Source: an uncultured Spirochaetales bacterium (GTDB lineage: Bacteria; Spirochaetota; Spirochaetia; Sphaerochaetales; Sphaerochaetaceae). From it: 64,000 bases of DNA. A program made the position numbers and the translations under genes. Position 1 is the stretch's first letter, and each line of letters starts with the position of its first letter. Location: assembly GCA_944392695.1 (NCBI GenBank), contig CALXXN010000005.1, forward strand, positions 62,001-126,000. Direction: 5' to 3'. Of this stretch, positions 16,933 through 26,194 are shown piece after piece. The notes beneath the pieces were generated by a model, which saw only the letters and a program-made list of their open reading frames with translations, searched no databases and was not told the origin of the DNA.

Positions 16933-16948
16933 CCATAATCGAAAGCGA

Positions 16949-18232
16949 TTAGTTGGCGAGAACCTGGTCAACCCTCCTGCCCATCTCAGCAAGACCTTCG
17001 TCGACACTCATGTTGCCTGTCATGATCTGGTCATGATACTCGTTGAGGACGACCTCGATCTCAGCACTCTTGTCGTGGAGTGGCATCTCGAGATAGAGCT
17101 GGGCGACATTCAGGGCTTCCTTGGAGGCCTCATCCTGTGGGAAACCATCCATTGAAGCGATGATGTTGTTGATCTCTTCGTTGGTGACGGCAGGGAAGTT
17201 GCCAGTGGAAGCGAGGACCTCGGCGCCCTGCTCACCGCAGACGAACTTCACGAACTCCCAGGCGGCATCCTTCTCGTTGGTGCTGGAAGGAATGGCGAGG
17301 GCTGTGATCGTGCCAAGTGTCGTGCCAGGCTCGACGCCTTCGGCATGAGGATACTTGACGATGCCCCAGTTGTCAGCGTCGCTCTGTCCGGAGTTGTTGG
17401 CTGCGATCAGGGAGGCGATGAACCATGAGCCCATGTTCATCATGGCGACAGACTCGTTGTAGAAGACACCAGAATAGTGGATGTTGCTGGTCTTCAGTGT
17501 GGCGTAGTCCTGGACGACACCATCAGCCTGCTGGGACAGGGCCATCTCGTAGTAAGGAGCGAGGTAGCTGTAGTCACCACCATCTGTGATCTGGTGCTGG
17601 CCGTCAAGGATGCCGAAGAGCTGGATGGCGCTCCTCCATGTGTGATAGTGGGCACCATAAACCTTGCTGCTGCCGCTGCCGGATGTCATCTGGCGGGCAA
17701 GGGCATCATATTCTTCGAATGTCATGTCGTTGTCAGGATAGGGGACGCCAGCGGCATCGAAGAGGTCCTTGTTGTAGAAGAGGACCCAGAAATCGCTCCT
17801 GAAGGGCAGCTCGTAATAAGTACCGTCAACAGTGACCTGCTCGACGATGCCACCATACTTTGATGTGTCGATTCCGTCACGCTCGACATAGGGCTTGAGG
17901 TCAGTCAGCAGGCCGGCCTTGACGAGGTTGTTGTAGCCAGGGATGTCCTTGACTGCGACAACGTCGAACTCGCTACCACCACCGGAGAGCTGGATCTGGA
18001 GCGCTGTCTGGTAATCTGCGGAACCAAGGTCGATGACTTCGACATTGACACCTGGGTTCTGGGCCTCATAGGCCTCGATCAGCGCATCATAATAAGGAGT
18101 CGTGGCGTAATCCCAGACAGCCCATGTGAGTGTCGTGGTGCCATCGGAAGCAGCTGTCTCGCTAGAGCCATTGGCGAAGACGAAGCTGACAGCCATGAGT
18201 GCGGTCAGGAGGACCGCGATGGTCTTTTTCAT
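16949..18232 (-). CDS. Extracellular sugar-binding protein (family 1)
   Basis: A 427-residue solute-binding protein of a carbohydrate ABC importer. It starts with a cleavable signal peptide ending VFANGSSET, a form common in spirochaete binding proteins; there is no lipobox cysteine. The mature protein has the two-lobe pattern of family 1 binding proteins, with features such as TLTWAVWDYATTPYYDAL and the C-terminal EFVKFVCGEQGAEVLASTGNF region. GGAGG lies about 9 bases before the ATG. First gene of the operon, divergent from the YesM-type kinase, which is therefore the likely regulator. The ligand is presumably a uronic-acid-containing oligosaccharide (inference). Confidence 0.92.
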   Translation of the reverse strand: MKKTIAVLLTALMAVSFVFANGSSETAASDGTTTLTWAVWDYATTPYYDALIEAYEAQNPGVNVEVIDLGSADYQTALQIQLSGGGSEFDVVAVKDIPGYNNLVKAGLLTDLKPYVERDGIDTSKYGGIVEQVTVDGTYYELPFRSDFWVLFYNKDLFDAAGVPYPDNDMTFEEYDALARQMTSGSGSSKVYGAHYHTWRSAIQLFGILDGQHQITDGGDYSYLAPYYEMALSQQADGVVQDYATLKTSNIHYSGVFYNESVAMMNMGSWFIASLIAANNSGQSDADNWGIVKYPHAEGVEPGTTLGTITALAIPSSTNEKDAAWEFVKFVCGEQGAEVLASTGNFPAVTNEEINNIIASMDGFPQDEASKEALNVAQLYLEMPLHDKSAEIEVVLNEYHDQIMTGNMSVDEGLAEMGRRVDQVLAN

Positions 18233-18386
18233 TTCAACTTACCTCCAATTTGATAAGTGCTTCTTGCTTTTGACCCCATCCTCGAGCCATTTGGAGGAGT
18301 CCACCATGTGAAATCTTCGTGAACTCATTCAATATTTTCCCCAATCGATGGACTGACATGCACAATCTTCCACTCACATGAAAGAT

Positions 18387-18404
18387 TTTCACACAGATGT
18401 GAAA
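18387..18404. promoter_or_regulatory. Palindrome TTTCACA-N4-TGTGAAA in the divergent regulatory region
   Basis: Two perfect 7-bp arms separated by CAGA lie between the sugar-binding protein gene and the YesM-type kinase gene. Related half sites (TGTGAAATC near 18308, CACATGAAAG near 18375) are scattered nearby. It may bind the YesN-type regulator or a CRP-like protein; neither can be proven from sequence. Confidence 0.4.
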
Positions 18405-18431
18405 GCACACTTGCCGACAGGAAAAGCGCCT

Positions 18432-20201
18432 ATGATAATCATCAATATGAAGCTCATCCACTCGGTCCGGGGCCGCATCACACTGCTGTCAATCATCCTG
18501 ATCCTGCTCTTCCTGTGTGCTGTGTCGATGCTGATCTGGCAGATGGCCACGAGCTACGCCATCGTGGATACGAGCCAGAACCTTGCCTTCACGTTATCAA
18601 CACTCGCCAGGGAGGTCGGAGAAGACCTGGACAACATACAATCCCTGCTCATCAGGGTATCAATAGACAACGGCTTACGGGACCTGCTGTCCTCATTCAA
18701 CCAACAGGCATGGTATGACTTCTATGACGAGTTCAGCTCCATGGTCTCATCCAGCCCATCCTGGGACGTGATCGAACGCTTCATCGTCACTGACAGCACC
18801 TATACCCATATGATGCAGGCCGCCACGAATGCGACCTCGGTCGGACGCCCGCTCAGGCAGGACAGCCTGCTGGCTGAAGTGGCGCATGCAAGTGTCGAAG
18901 AGAGGATGAGCGAGGTCTACCGCTCCCCACTCTCCCATGATGCAGACCAGGTCATAGGTTTCATACGCCCCATACTCGACTACAATAGTGGACGCACACT
19001 TGGCTATGTCTTCGCATCTGTGAATGTGTCAGACCTTGTCCAGGAGCTCTCCGGCTTCAAGGAGATGGGAGGTGGACAGCTCTACATGGACCTGGGAGGA
19101 CGGACATATGGAATCGTCGATGGAGGACTGGAAGCAACCCAGCTGGGGCTCCCAGGCCCCGATGATGATCCTGTCTGGTCAGGTCCGACAGGCAACGCGG
19201 TCAAGGAAAGTGGTCCGTACTACTTGTTGAGCGTACCGGCACCAAACGAGGGGGCGTTCACCTTGTACTACCGCTTCGAACAGCCAGGCTTGCTGGAATC
19301 AGCCTTCCCCACCCCATCGCTCTTCATCGTCCTCTCCGTGCTCGCCGCCTTGCTTGTGATCACCTCTGTCATGGTCCTCTTCCTAGACAAGGAGATCCTT
19401 ACACCAGTGAGGAAGCTCTCACAGCGGATCCACCGCATCCAGGAGAGTGACTTCTCCCAAGATGAGAGCCTGAACACTGACGATGAGTTCGGCCTGATCG
19501 GACGTGGCATCAACGAGCTTGCCGGCGAGGTCACCAGCCTGATGGACAAGAGGGTTGAAGATGAGAGGAGGAAGATCGAACTTGAGTACAGGATGCTGCA
19601 GAACCAGATCAACCCCCACTTCCTATACAACACCTTCAATGCTATCCGTTGGATGGCGACACTGCAGGGTGCTGATGGGATCAGCGAGATGATCACGGCC
19701 TTGAGCCGCCTGATGAAGAACATATCCAAACGTGATGACAACATGGTGCCCCTGGCAGATGAGGTCAGCTTCATAGACGACTACATGCTGATCATGAAAT
19801 ACCGCTATGGGAACACGATCACTTATGTGAAGAACATTCCAGCCTCTTGTGAAGGCCTGATGCTGCCACGCTTCACGCTCCAGCCCCTTGTTGAGAACGC
19901 GATCTTCCATGGAATCGAACCCAAGGGGACAGGGGCGGTCGCGATCATGGCCGGCCAGGCCAATGACCATTGGACAGTCATGGTCGCAGACAATGGTGTC
20001 GGCTTCTGTGATGACGGACATAAGAAAGGAGATGGTGTCTTTCGGAACATCGGGCTTGACAACATACGCCAGCGCCTTGCCTATGCCTATGGGGACAGGG
20101 TCTCATTCGAAATCCATAGCTGGCCTGGTGCAGGTACACAGTGCCTTATCACATTGAGGAAAGAGGAGGATGGAGATGAGCTACAAGTGCATCATAGCTG
20201 A
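18432..20201 (+). CDS. Sensor histidine kinase, YesM family
   Basis: A membrane sensor kinase of about 590 residues. One transmembrane helix lies near the N-terminus (LLSIILILLFLCAVSMLIW), then an extracellular sensor region of about 250 residues, a second helix (LFIVLSVLAALLVITSVMVL), a HAMP linker, and the His_kinase domain with the phosphoacceptor His396 in QINPHFLYNTFNAIRWMA. The HATPase domain has LVENAIFHG (N box) and DNGVGF. The start at 18432 (ATG) follows AGGAAA; 18447 is also possible. The gene overlaps the response regulator gene. Kinases of this type usually sense extracellular sugars, often with a binding protein; the divergent transporter operon fits. Confidence 0.92.
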   Translation: MIIINMKLIHSVRGRITLLSIILILLFLCAVSMLIWQMATSYAIVDTSQNLAFTLSTLAREVGEDLDNIQSLLIRVSIDNGLRDLLSSFNQQAWYDFYDEFSSMVSSSPSWDVIERFIVTDSTYTHMMQAATNATSVGRPLRQDSLLAEVAHASVEERMSEVYRSPLSHDADQVIGFIRPILDYNSGRTLGYVFASVNVSDLVQELSGFKEMGGGQLYMDLGGRTYGIVDGGLEATQLGLPGPDDDPVWSGPTGNAVKESGPYYLLSVPAPNEGAFTLYYRFEQPGLLESAFPTPSLFIVLSVLAALLVITSVMVLFLDKEILTPVRKLSQRIHRIQESDFSQDESLNTDDEFGLIGRGINELAGEVTSLMDKRVEDERRKIELEYRMLQNQINPHFLYNTFNAIRWMATLQGADGISEMITALSRLMKNISKRDDNMVPLADEVSFIDDYMLIMKYRYGNTITYVKNIPASCEGLMLPRFTLQPLVENAIFHGIEPKGTGAVAIMAGQANDHWTVMVADNGVGFCDDGHKKGDGVFRNIGLDNIRQRLAYAYGDRVSFEIHSWPGAGTQCLITLRKEEDGDELQVHHS

Positions 20202-21777
20202 TGACGAGCCGCTGGTGCTGATTGGGCTGCAAGGCCTGATTGATTGGAACAGCACAGGCTTCGAAATCATTGGTCAGGCAAGGAACGGCAAGATGCTCAT
20301 GGACCAGGTCGAGGCCTTGCAACCAGACCTGGTGATCAGTGACATCAAGATGCCTGTGCGCAGCGGGCTCGAAGTCCTCGAGGAACTCAGGCGGCAAGGA
20401 CGCAAGCTGCCTGTGTTCATTTTCCTTACAAGCTTTGAGGAGTTCGACCTGATCAAACAGGCCCTCTCCTTGGAGGCGGTCGACTACATCGTCAAACTCG
20501 AACTGGACAAGGACCAGCTCATCCAGGCCTTGGGCAGGGCCGCCGCGAGGATAGATGCGGTCAAGGGGCCAGGGGGAGAATCCCCTGCCCTCAGCGAACG
20601 CCGCTTCCTGCAGGAGCGCTACCTGATGAGGCTCCTTTTTGCGATAGACACCCATGACATCAGCGCGGGGGATGTGGGAATCGACCTGGCCTATCCTTCG
20701 TTCGCTGTCGCATGCACCGCCATACCATCGCTGCTGTCGAATCCGGACAAGGATAAAAGCCTCTCGCTCTTCGCATCAGCGACAAGGCTGGTGAGGGAGA
20801 CCGTCATACGTTATGTGGACTGCTATGTGACCCAGCTGGACCTTGGACATATAGCGACAATCATGCCATTCAGGAAAGAGGCAGGACCTGGGTGGAGGAG
20901 CTACTGCTACTCCGCATTCAAGGCTGTCAGGGAAGGCTTGAAGGACTACTTCTCGTTGGAGTCCTACACGGCGATCGGCCCACTGGTCGACAGCCAGGAC
21001 CTGATAGCCGATTCCTTTGACAAGGCACGTCTATGCAGTGAAGCCGCCCGGCTCGCGCCAGACAGGACAAGTTTCTTCGACACTGATGGCGATGCCAGGC
21101 TTGGCCATGAGGATGTGAAGATGGACAGCGAGGCCTTCACCAGGGCCTTTGGGGAATTGAACGCAGATGAGGTGCGTAGCGCCTTTGACAAATTGATCGG
21201 ACAGATCCAGGACAAAGCCATGACGACAGTACATGCGATCGACCTGGCAGGAAGCGTCCTCTACCTCGCCATGAACATGATCCCGAACTGCCAGGAACTT
21301 GTGGAGGCGAAGTTCTCTGCTGATGGGAACATCCTCTCCTACAGGAGGCTCTACCAAGCACGCAACACCCAGGAAGTGGTCAGCTGGCTTGAGACATTAC
21401 GCGACGCGGTCGTCTCCCTGGCAGAGGAGACCAAGACTGATTACAGGCGTCAGACAGTCGCCAAGGTCCAGGCTTATATAAAGGAGAATGTATCAAAGAG
21501 GCTGACACTTGGTGAGGTGGCTTCCCTCTTCGGTTACAGCCAGGGCTACCTGTCAACGCTCTTCACCCGCTATGCGGGAATGAGCTTTATAGATTATGTG
21601 AACACTGCTAAGATTGAGAAGGCCAAGACGTTGCTCTCAGACCCGAACACGATGGTCTACGAGGTGGCTGTCAGCCTTGGCTTCGAGTCGCCCTTCTATT
21701 TCTCGAAGGTCTTCAAGAAGATCACAGGTGTCAGTCCTACGGCTTGGCAGGACAGCGTGAACCGCAAGGAAGGATAA
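20176..21777 (+). CDS. Response regulator, YesN type (REC plus AraC HTH)
   Basis: A 533-residue transcription regulator. The N-terminal receiver domain has Asp56 (LVISDIKMP) as phosphoacceptor and KLELDKDQL where the conserved Lys region falls. A middle region of about 250 residues has no clear domain, and the C-terminus is an AraC-type double helix-turn-helix (GEVASLFGYSQGYLSTLF and VYEVAVSLGFESPFYFSKVF). The ATG at 20176 is preferred over 20170 because AGGAGG lies 6 bases before it. It overlaps the kinase gene by 26 bases, so the two are co-translated partners. Likely targets are its own operon and the divergent transporter operon. Confidence 0.93.
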   Translation: MSYKCIIADDEPLVLIGLQGLIDWNSTGFEIIGQARNGKMLMDQVEALQPDLVISDIKMPVRSGLEVLEELRRQGRKLPVFIFLTSFEEFDLIKQALSLEAVDYIVKLELDKDQLIQALGRAAARIDAVKGPGGESPALSERRFLQERYLMRLLFAIDTHDISAGDVGIDLAYPSFAVACTAIPSLLSNPDKDKSLSLFASATRLVRETVIRYVDCYVTQLDLGHIATIMPFRKEAGPGWRSYCYSAFKAVREGLKDYFSLESYTAIGPLVDSQDLIADSFDKARLCSEAARLAPDRTSFFDTDGDARLGHEDVKMDSEAFTRAFGELNADEVRSAFDKLIGQIQDKAMTTVHAIDLAGSVLYLAMNMIPNCQELVEAKFSADGNILSYRRLYQARNTQEVVSWLETLRDAVVSLAEETKTDYRRQTVAKVQAYIKENVSKRLTLGEVASLFGYSQGYLSTLFTRYAGMSFIDYVNTAKIEKAKTLLSDPNTMVYEVAVSLGFESPFYFSKVFKKITGVSPTAWQDSVNRKEG

Positions 21778-21790
21778 AGGAGAGATTTGA

Positions 21791-22954
21791 ATGCATAAGG
21801 AACTCACCGAACAGGAAAGGCTGCAAGCAATTGACGACGCCCTTGCCATCATCAGGAGGGAACTTCCGAACTACACTTGGAAGTGTCAGGATGCCAACAG
21901 CGTGAACGGCATCTACCCCGCGATCGACAACATCGAGTGGACAACAGGCTTCTGGCCAGGTGAGCTCTGGTTGAGCTACCTGCTGACCGATGACGAGGTC
22001 TTCGCACATGCCGCCGGGATTTTCACAGAGAGTTTCCGGGACAGGATCAAGAAGCACATCGCGGTCGACCACCATGATATGGGCTTCCTCTACACACCAT
22101 CCTGTGTCGCAGCATGGCAGGTGAAGAAAGATGCACACGCACGCGAGGCAGCCTTGCTTGCCGCAGACAACCTCTTGAAGCGTTGGCAGGAGAAGGGCCA
22201 GTTCTTCCAGGCCTGGGGAGCCTTCGGTGCACGGGACAACTACCGCTACATCATCGACTGTCTCCTGAACCTGCCCCTCCTCTACTGGGCAAGTGATGAG
22301 ACTGGTGATCCTGAATACAGGGAGAAGGCCATCAAGCACACCAAGACCTGCTGTGCGAACTCCTTCCGCAGTGACTGGTCCAGCTTCCACACCTTCTTCA
22401 TGAATCCTGAGACAGGAGCTCCTGTACGTGGAGAGACCTGCCAGGGATACAAGGCGGACTCCTCCTGGGCCCGTGGACAGGCCTGGGGCGTCTATGGTCT
22501 CGCCCTCGCCTACCGCCACACAGGGGAGAGGGACTACCTCGGCATGTTCGAACATGTGAGCGCCTACTTCATGGACAAGCTCCCTGAGGACATGGTCCCC
22601 TATTGGGACCTCATCTTCACCAGTGGTGACGAACCCCGAGACTCCTCATCCTCCGCCATCGTGGCCTGCGGCTTCCTCGATGCGGCTGACAGCTATGAGA
22701 AGCTCGGCCTCTACGACAAGGCACGCCACTACCGTGGATTGGCAAAGCAGCTGTTGAAGGCGCTTTATGATACATGCCGTGTCGCGGCTGATGAGGAAGG
22801 TGTCAACGGACTGCTGAAGCATGGCACATACAGTAAGAAGAGCCCATACAACACCTGCACACCCGCCGGTGTCGACGAATGTGTCAGCTGGGGTGATTAT
22901 TACTGGCTCGAGGCCCTTGTCCGCCTTGGTGGCCAGTGGAGGAGCTGGTGGTGA
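21791..22954 (+). CDS. GH88 unsaturated glucuronyl hydrolase
   Basis: A 387-residue alpha/alpha-barrel enzyme of glycoside hydrolase family 88. It removes the 4,5-unsaturated uronic acid from oligosaccharides made by lyases, giving a keto-uronate. Asp96 in DHHDMGF and Asp156 in IIDCLLNLPLLYWA match the paired catalytic Asp residues of Bacillus UGL (88 and 149), and SSWARGQAWGVYGLALAYRHT is a family hallmark. There is no signal peptide. It starts 13 bases after the response regulator gene, with AAGGAGAG before the ATG, and its stop overlaps the next start. GH88 typically acts on glycosaminoglycan-type products, which favours a hyaluronan/chondroitin/heparan-like substrate here. Confidence 0.92.
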   Translation: MHKELTEQERLQAIDDALAIIRRELPNYTWKCQDANSVNGIYPAIDNIEWTTGFWPGELWLSYLLTDDEVFAHAAGIFTESFRDRIKKHIAVDHHDMGFLYTPSCVAAWQVKKDAHAREAALLAADNLLKRWQEKGQFFQAWGAFGARDNYRYIIDCLLNLPLLYWASDETGDPEYREKAIKHTKTCCANSFRSDWSSFHTFFMNPETGAPVRGETCQGYKADSSWARGQAWGVYGLALAYRHTGERDYLGMFEHVSAYFMDKLPEDMVPYWDLIFTSGDEPRDSSSSAIVACGFLDAADSYEKLGLYDKARHYRGLAKQLLKALYDTCRVAADEEGVNGLLKHGTYSKKSPYNTCTPAGVDECVSWGDYYWLEALVRLGGQWRSWW

Positions 22955-24747
22955 TGGACGGCATCGTTGAGTCAACACTCGCACGCATGATGAATGTGGG
23001 CACACTGTCCTTCGATGAGTGGTCGATCAACAACCGAGGCCTATGGGACAAGCTTCCAGGGGCACTCAAGCGCGATATCATCTGCCAGGCAGAGGAAGCC
23101 GAGGTGGGCCAGGTCGATTACATCAGGCTCGACCTGTTCCGCCTTTTCACCAAGACAGGGGACAGGCGGCAGCTTGAGGACATCTATTTCGCCAAACGAA
23201 GGAAACTTTCCACCTTGGTGCTCGCCGAGTGCATAGAGGATGGCGGACGCTTCCTGGAGAAGATCGACGAGGCCATCTGGGCCATACTCTCAGAACCGGC
23301 CTGGGTCATCCATGCCCACAACTCTTATATCAGGGATACGAAGGCCTTGGACACGCCACTGCTCGAGCGCCCAATCCTTGACCTCTTCGCCTGCGAGACA
23401 GGTGAGATCCTGGCACTGACCAGGATGGTCCTTGGAGACAGGCTGAACAGCACGCTCTCTGCTGATATCGCGTATGAGCTGCGCCGCCGCATCCTCATCC
23501 CCTACATCACAGACCACTTCTGGTGGATGGGAGGGGCAGGGCCTGTCAACAACTGGTCACCATGGTGCACGCAGAATGTCCTGCTTTCCACACTGTCCCT
23601 TCCAAGCCTCACGCAGAAGGAAAGGATGAAGGTCGTCCGCCAGGCGGCAGCCACGCTTGACACCTTCATAGCATCCTATGGTGATGATGGTGGCTGTGAT
23701 GAAGGTGCAGGCTACTACCACGCTGCCGCACTTGCCATGATGGGGGCCCTCATCACCCTTGAGAAGGTGGTGGGGATGGACTTCACCCAGATCTGGTCGG
23801 ACAGCAAGATCCGTGCGATGGCCCACTATATCGAGGATGTCCATATCGCTGACGACCTCTACTTGAACTTCGCGGACTGTTCTCCAAAGGCGGGACGTCT
23901 CTGTGCACGTGAATTCCTCTTCGGCAAGCTGACGGGACAGGAAGACCTGATGGCCCATGCCGCTTCCGATGTCGCCACTGCGGGCTGGGAGGAAGAGGAC
24001 AACAACTACAATCTCTTCTACAAGCTGATTGCGCTCTCCCTGCACAACGAGATCATGGAACTCGCAGCCAAGGGTGTGAAGACGGCAAAGCCCTGCTTCA
24101 AATCCTTTGAAAAGACGCAGATGGGCATCTGGCGCAAGACAGGGACCACATTCGCCCTCAAGGGTGGCAGCAATGGTGAGAGCCACAACCACAATGATGT
24201 CGGCTCAATCATCCTCTACCGCGGTTCAAAGCCACTCCTGATCGATATCGGTGTCGAGACCTACACCAAGGCGACCTTCTCCGATGAGCGCTATACGCTC
24301 AAGCCGATGAGGAGCCCTTGGCACAACCTGGTCAACTTCGGCCAGATCGAGCAGAAGGCAGGCGCCCGGTACCACGCTGATGTGATCAGCATGGATGAAT
24401 CCGGTGCCTCACTGGACCTTGCAAGGGCCTATGGCGATGACAGGGTCAAACGTTATGTACGGTCGGTCTCGTTCACGGACGGTGTCATAGCCATCACTGA
24501 TGACTTCGACTGCCCAGAACCTGCGGTACTCACCCTGATGAGCCAGGAAAGACCGCATGTAGAAGGGGACAAGCTTGTCTTTGACAGTTTCTCAGTCAGC
24601 TTTGACAAGGATGTAAGCATCACTACAGAGCCCTTCCCTGTCACAGACGCACGCCTGCGCCGTGCCTGGCCGGAAATGCTCTACAGGACACTCATCTCAC
24701 TTCCAAGCACGACGACTTGGACTGTGGCGATCAAGGAGGAATCGTAA
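22954..24747 (+). CDS. Heparinase II/III-family protein, cytoplasmic (third copy)
   Basis: About 597 residues, only distantly related to the other two lyases in the window. Likely catalytic positions are Asn200 (VNNWSPW), Tyr255 (EGAGYYH) and the His pair in GESHNHNDVGSI near residue 411, the same Asn/Tyr/His scheme. It resembles heparinase II-like proteins. No signal peptide is present. The ATG at 22954 overlaps the previous stop (TGATG); earlier GTG codons in frame are less likely. It sits between the GH88 gene and a discoidin-like gene whose start overlaps its stop. It may cleave imported heparan- or chondroitin-like oligosaccharides, or act on a different linkage than the other two. Confidence 0.85.
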   Translation: MDGIVESTLARMMNVGTLSFDEWSINNRGLWDKLPGALKRDIICQAEEAEVGQVDYIRLDLFRLFTKTGDRRQLEDIYFAKRRKLSTLVLAECIEDGGRFLEKIDEAIWAILSEPAWVIHAHNSYIRDTKALDTPLLERPILDLFACETGEILALTRMVLGDRLNSTLSADIAYELRRRILIPYITDHFWWMGGAGPVNNWSPWCTQNVLLSTLSLPSLTQKERMKVVRQAAATLDTFIASYGDDGGCDEGAGYYHAAALAMMGALITLEKVVGMDFTQIWSDSKIRAMAHYIEDVHIADDLYLNFADCSPKAGRLCAREFLFGKLTGQEDLMAHAASDVATAGWEEEDNNYNLFYKLIALSLHNEIMELAAKGVKTAKPCFKSFEKTQMGIWRKTGTTFALKGGSNGESHNHNDVGSIILYRGSKPLLIDIGVETYTKATFSDERYTLKPMRSPWHNLVNFGQIEQKAGARYHADVISMDESGASLDLARAYGDDRVKRYVRSVSFTDGVIAITDDFDCPEPAVLTLMSQERPHVEGDKLVFDSFSVSFDKDVSITTEPFPVTDARLRRAWPEMLYRTLISLPSTTTWTVAIKEES

Positions 24748-25526
24748 TGAAGATCGAGATAATCAGGAACAATGAGGCCATAGCCTCCAGCCAGGGTGAA
24801 GGCAGTTGCTACCTTGTCTTCCAGGAAGCCTACCAGGAGGGAGACAGGATTGTCTTCACTCCAGAGGGCGGAGGCTTCGTCACACTGCAGTTCGATGCGG
24901 TCCTTGGCCGCTCCACGCTCTACACGAAGGGAGACGCCTTCTCCATGGACATCCCCTTCGGCCAGAAGCACATGTGCTACCATGATGCGGTCTTCGCAGG
25001 TGCCATGCACTTCCTCTGGGCACGCACTGCTTACGAATGGGAATGGAAGGGGTACCGCAACCTTTCATTGAATCCCTACGACTGTCATGAGAACGCAGGG
25101 CTCTTCCCACACTCGAAGGCTAATATCGAGACCCGTGGGGAATCGGTCTTCGCAAGCCGCAACGCGATTGATGGCATCGTTGCATCCAACTGGCACGGCC
25201 TCTGGCCCTGGGCCAGCTGGGGGATCAACAGGGACCCTGAGGCGAAGCTCACTTTGGACTTCGGACGGCCCGTGACCAGCGACAGGATCATCTTCTACAC
25301 CAGGGCGGACTTCCCGCATGATGCCTGGTGGACACAGGGTACGCTCTCGTTCTCCGACGGAAGCGAGCTCGTGGTTCCGCTTGAAAAGAAGGATGGTCCC
25401 CAGGAGATCACATTCCCTGCCAAGACCTTCTCATCACTCTCACTCGACCGCCTGATCAAGGCAGACGATCCTTCCCCCTTCCCCGCCCTCATACAGCTTG
25501 AGGTCTACGGAAAGGAAGCTGAGTGA
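24747..25526 (+). CDS. Discoidin (F5/8 type C)-like protein, cytoplasmic
   Basis: A 259-residue protein. The second half resembles an F5/8 type C domain: it opens with FASRNAIDGIVASNWHGLWP and continues with LTLDFGRPVTSDRIIFYTR and a terminal LIQLEVYGKE strand. The first 120 residues form a beta-rich region I cannot assign. There is no signal peptide, unusual for a sugar-binding module. The start is well fixed: the ATG overlaps the previous stop (TAATG) and AAGGAGG lies 7 bases before it. Translational coupling to the heparinase-like enzyme suggests it works with that enzyme or its substrate. No enzyme function is evident. Confidence 0.7.
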   Translation: MKIEIIRNNEAIASSQGEGSCYLVFQEAYQEGDRIVFTPEGGGFVTLQFDAVLGRSTLYTKGDAFSMDIPFGQKHMCYHDAVFAGAMHFLWARTAYEWEWKGYRNLSLNPYDCHENAGLFPHSKANIETRGESVFASRNAIDGIVASNWHGLWPWASWGINRDPEAKLTLDFGRPVTSDRIIFYTRADFPHDAWWTQGTLSFSDGSELVVPLEKKDGPQEITFPAKTFSSLSLDRLIKADDPSPFPALIQLEVYGKEAE

Positions 25527-25535
25527 AGCAAACGC

Positions 25536-25564
25536 GGAGGCTGGATGCATCCCATCCGGCCTCT
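25536..25564 (+). terminator. Terminator after the two-component/GH88 operon
   Basis: GAGGCTGGATG (25537-25547) pairs with CATCCGGCCTC (25553-25563) through one G-U, with an outer G-U pair, a 5-base loop and a TTT after it. It lies 10 bases after the discoidin-like gene. Confidence 0.7.
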
Positions 25565-25584
25565 TTCCATCCTGAGGTGTGGGG

Positions 25585-25929
25585 ATGAAGATTGACAGAC
25601 AAGCAATTGGACTTGAAGACTTTGTCGACAACAAGGCCCTCCATGTGAGATTCCGGATCGAAGTGTCTTGTGACATCAAGGCCCTTACAATCTCATCGCG
25701 GCAGATCAAGGACAAGGAAGGCAGGGAGCTATGCTACAGCTTCCCGATTGATGACCAGTTGTTCATCAACCTCCTCAGCAGGCAGGGAGGAAGCCAGGCC
25801 ATACAAGTGCAAAGCGTGCAAAAAGGAACCATGGTGTCTGGCTACAGGGAGCTCACCGTGTCTGCTGATGGATCCACAGCGACCAAGGAGGGCTTGCTCA
25901 GCAGGCAGTATCATCGCTATGGGCTATGA
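25585..25929 (+). CDS. Small hypothetical protein
   Basis: A possible 114-residue protein starting MKIDRQAIGLEDFVDNKA. It has an alternating hydrophobic pattern that suggests beta strands (ALHVRFRIEVSCDIKALTI), no membrane segment and no signal peptide. GAGG lies about 8 bases before the ATG. I recognise no family. It follows a terminator and precedes a decayed region, so it could be a remnant of a larger gene; the 265 bases between it and the next gene hold nothing clear. Confidence 0.4.
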   Translation: MKIDRQAIGLEDFVDNKALHVRFRIEVSCDIKALTISSRQIKDKEGRELCYSFPIDDQLFINLLSRQGGSQAIQVQSVQKGTMVSGYRELTVSADGSTATKEGLLSRQYHRYGL

Positions 25930-26194
25930 CTTCCAAGGCGAGACCTCATAGTGCCGCAATTCATCAGCAGCATGGACACAATCAGGGAACCAAATTGAGG
26001 CGGCAGCCCTGCCTGCTCAATGATGGCATCTGGTAATACCCAGGCCTATTCAAAATCAACTTGCCACCTGTTATCACATGACCTATGCTATGAACAGGTA
26101 TTGAGGATGTAGGTGTGGGCATGTAGGGGAAACGGTTTTTGGTGGGAACTTAGAACAGGGCAAGTCAATGCCCCCAACGGAAATGGAGGATGCC

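Noticed and set aside
16936-16949. AATCG-AAAG-CGATT palindrome
   Set aside because: It lies at the stop codon of the binding-protein gene, away from any promoter; probably chance.
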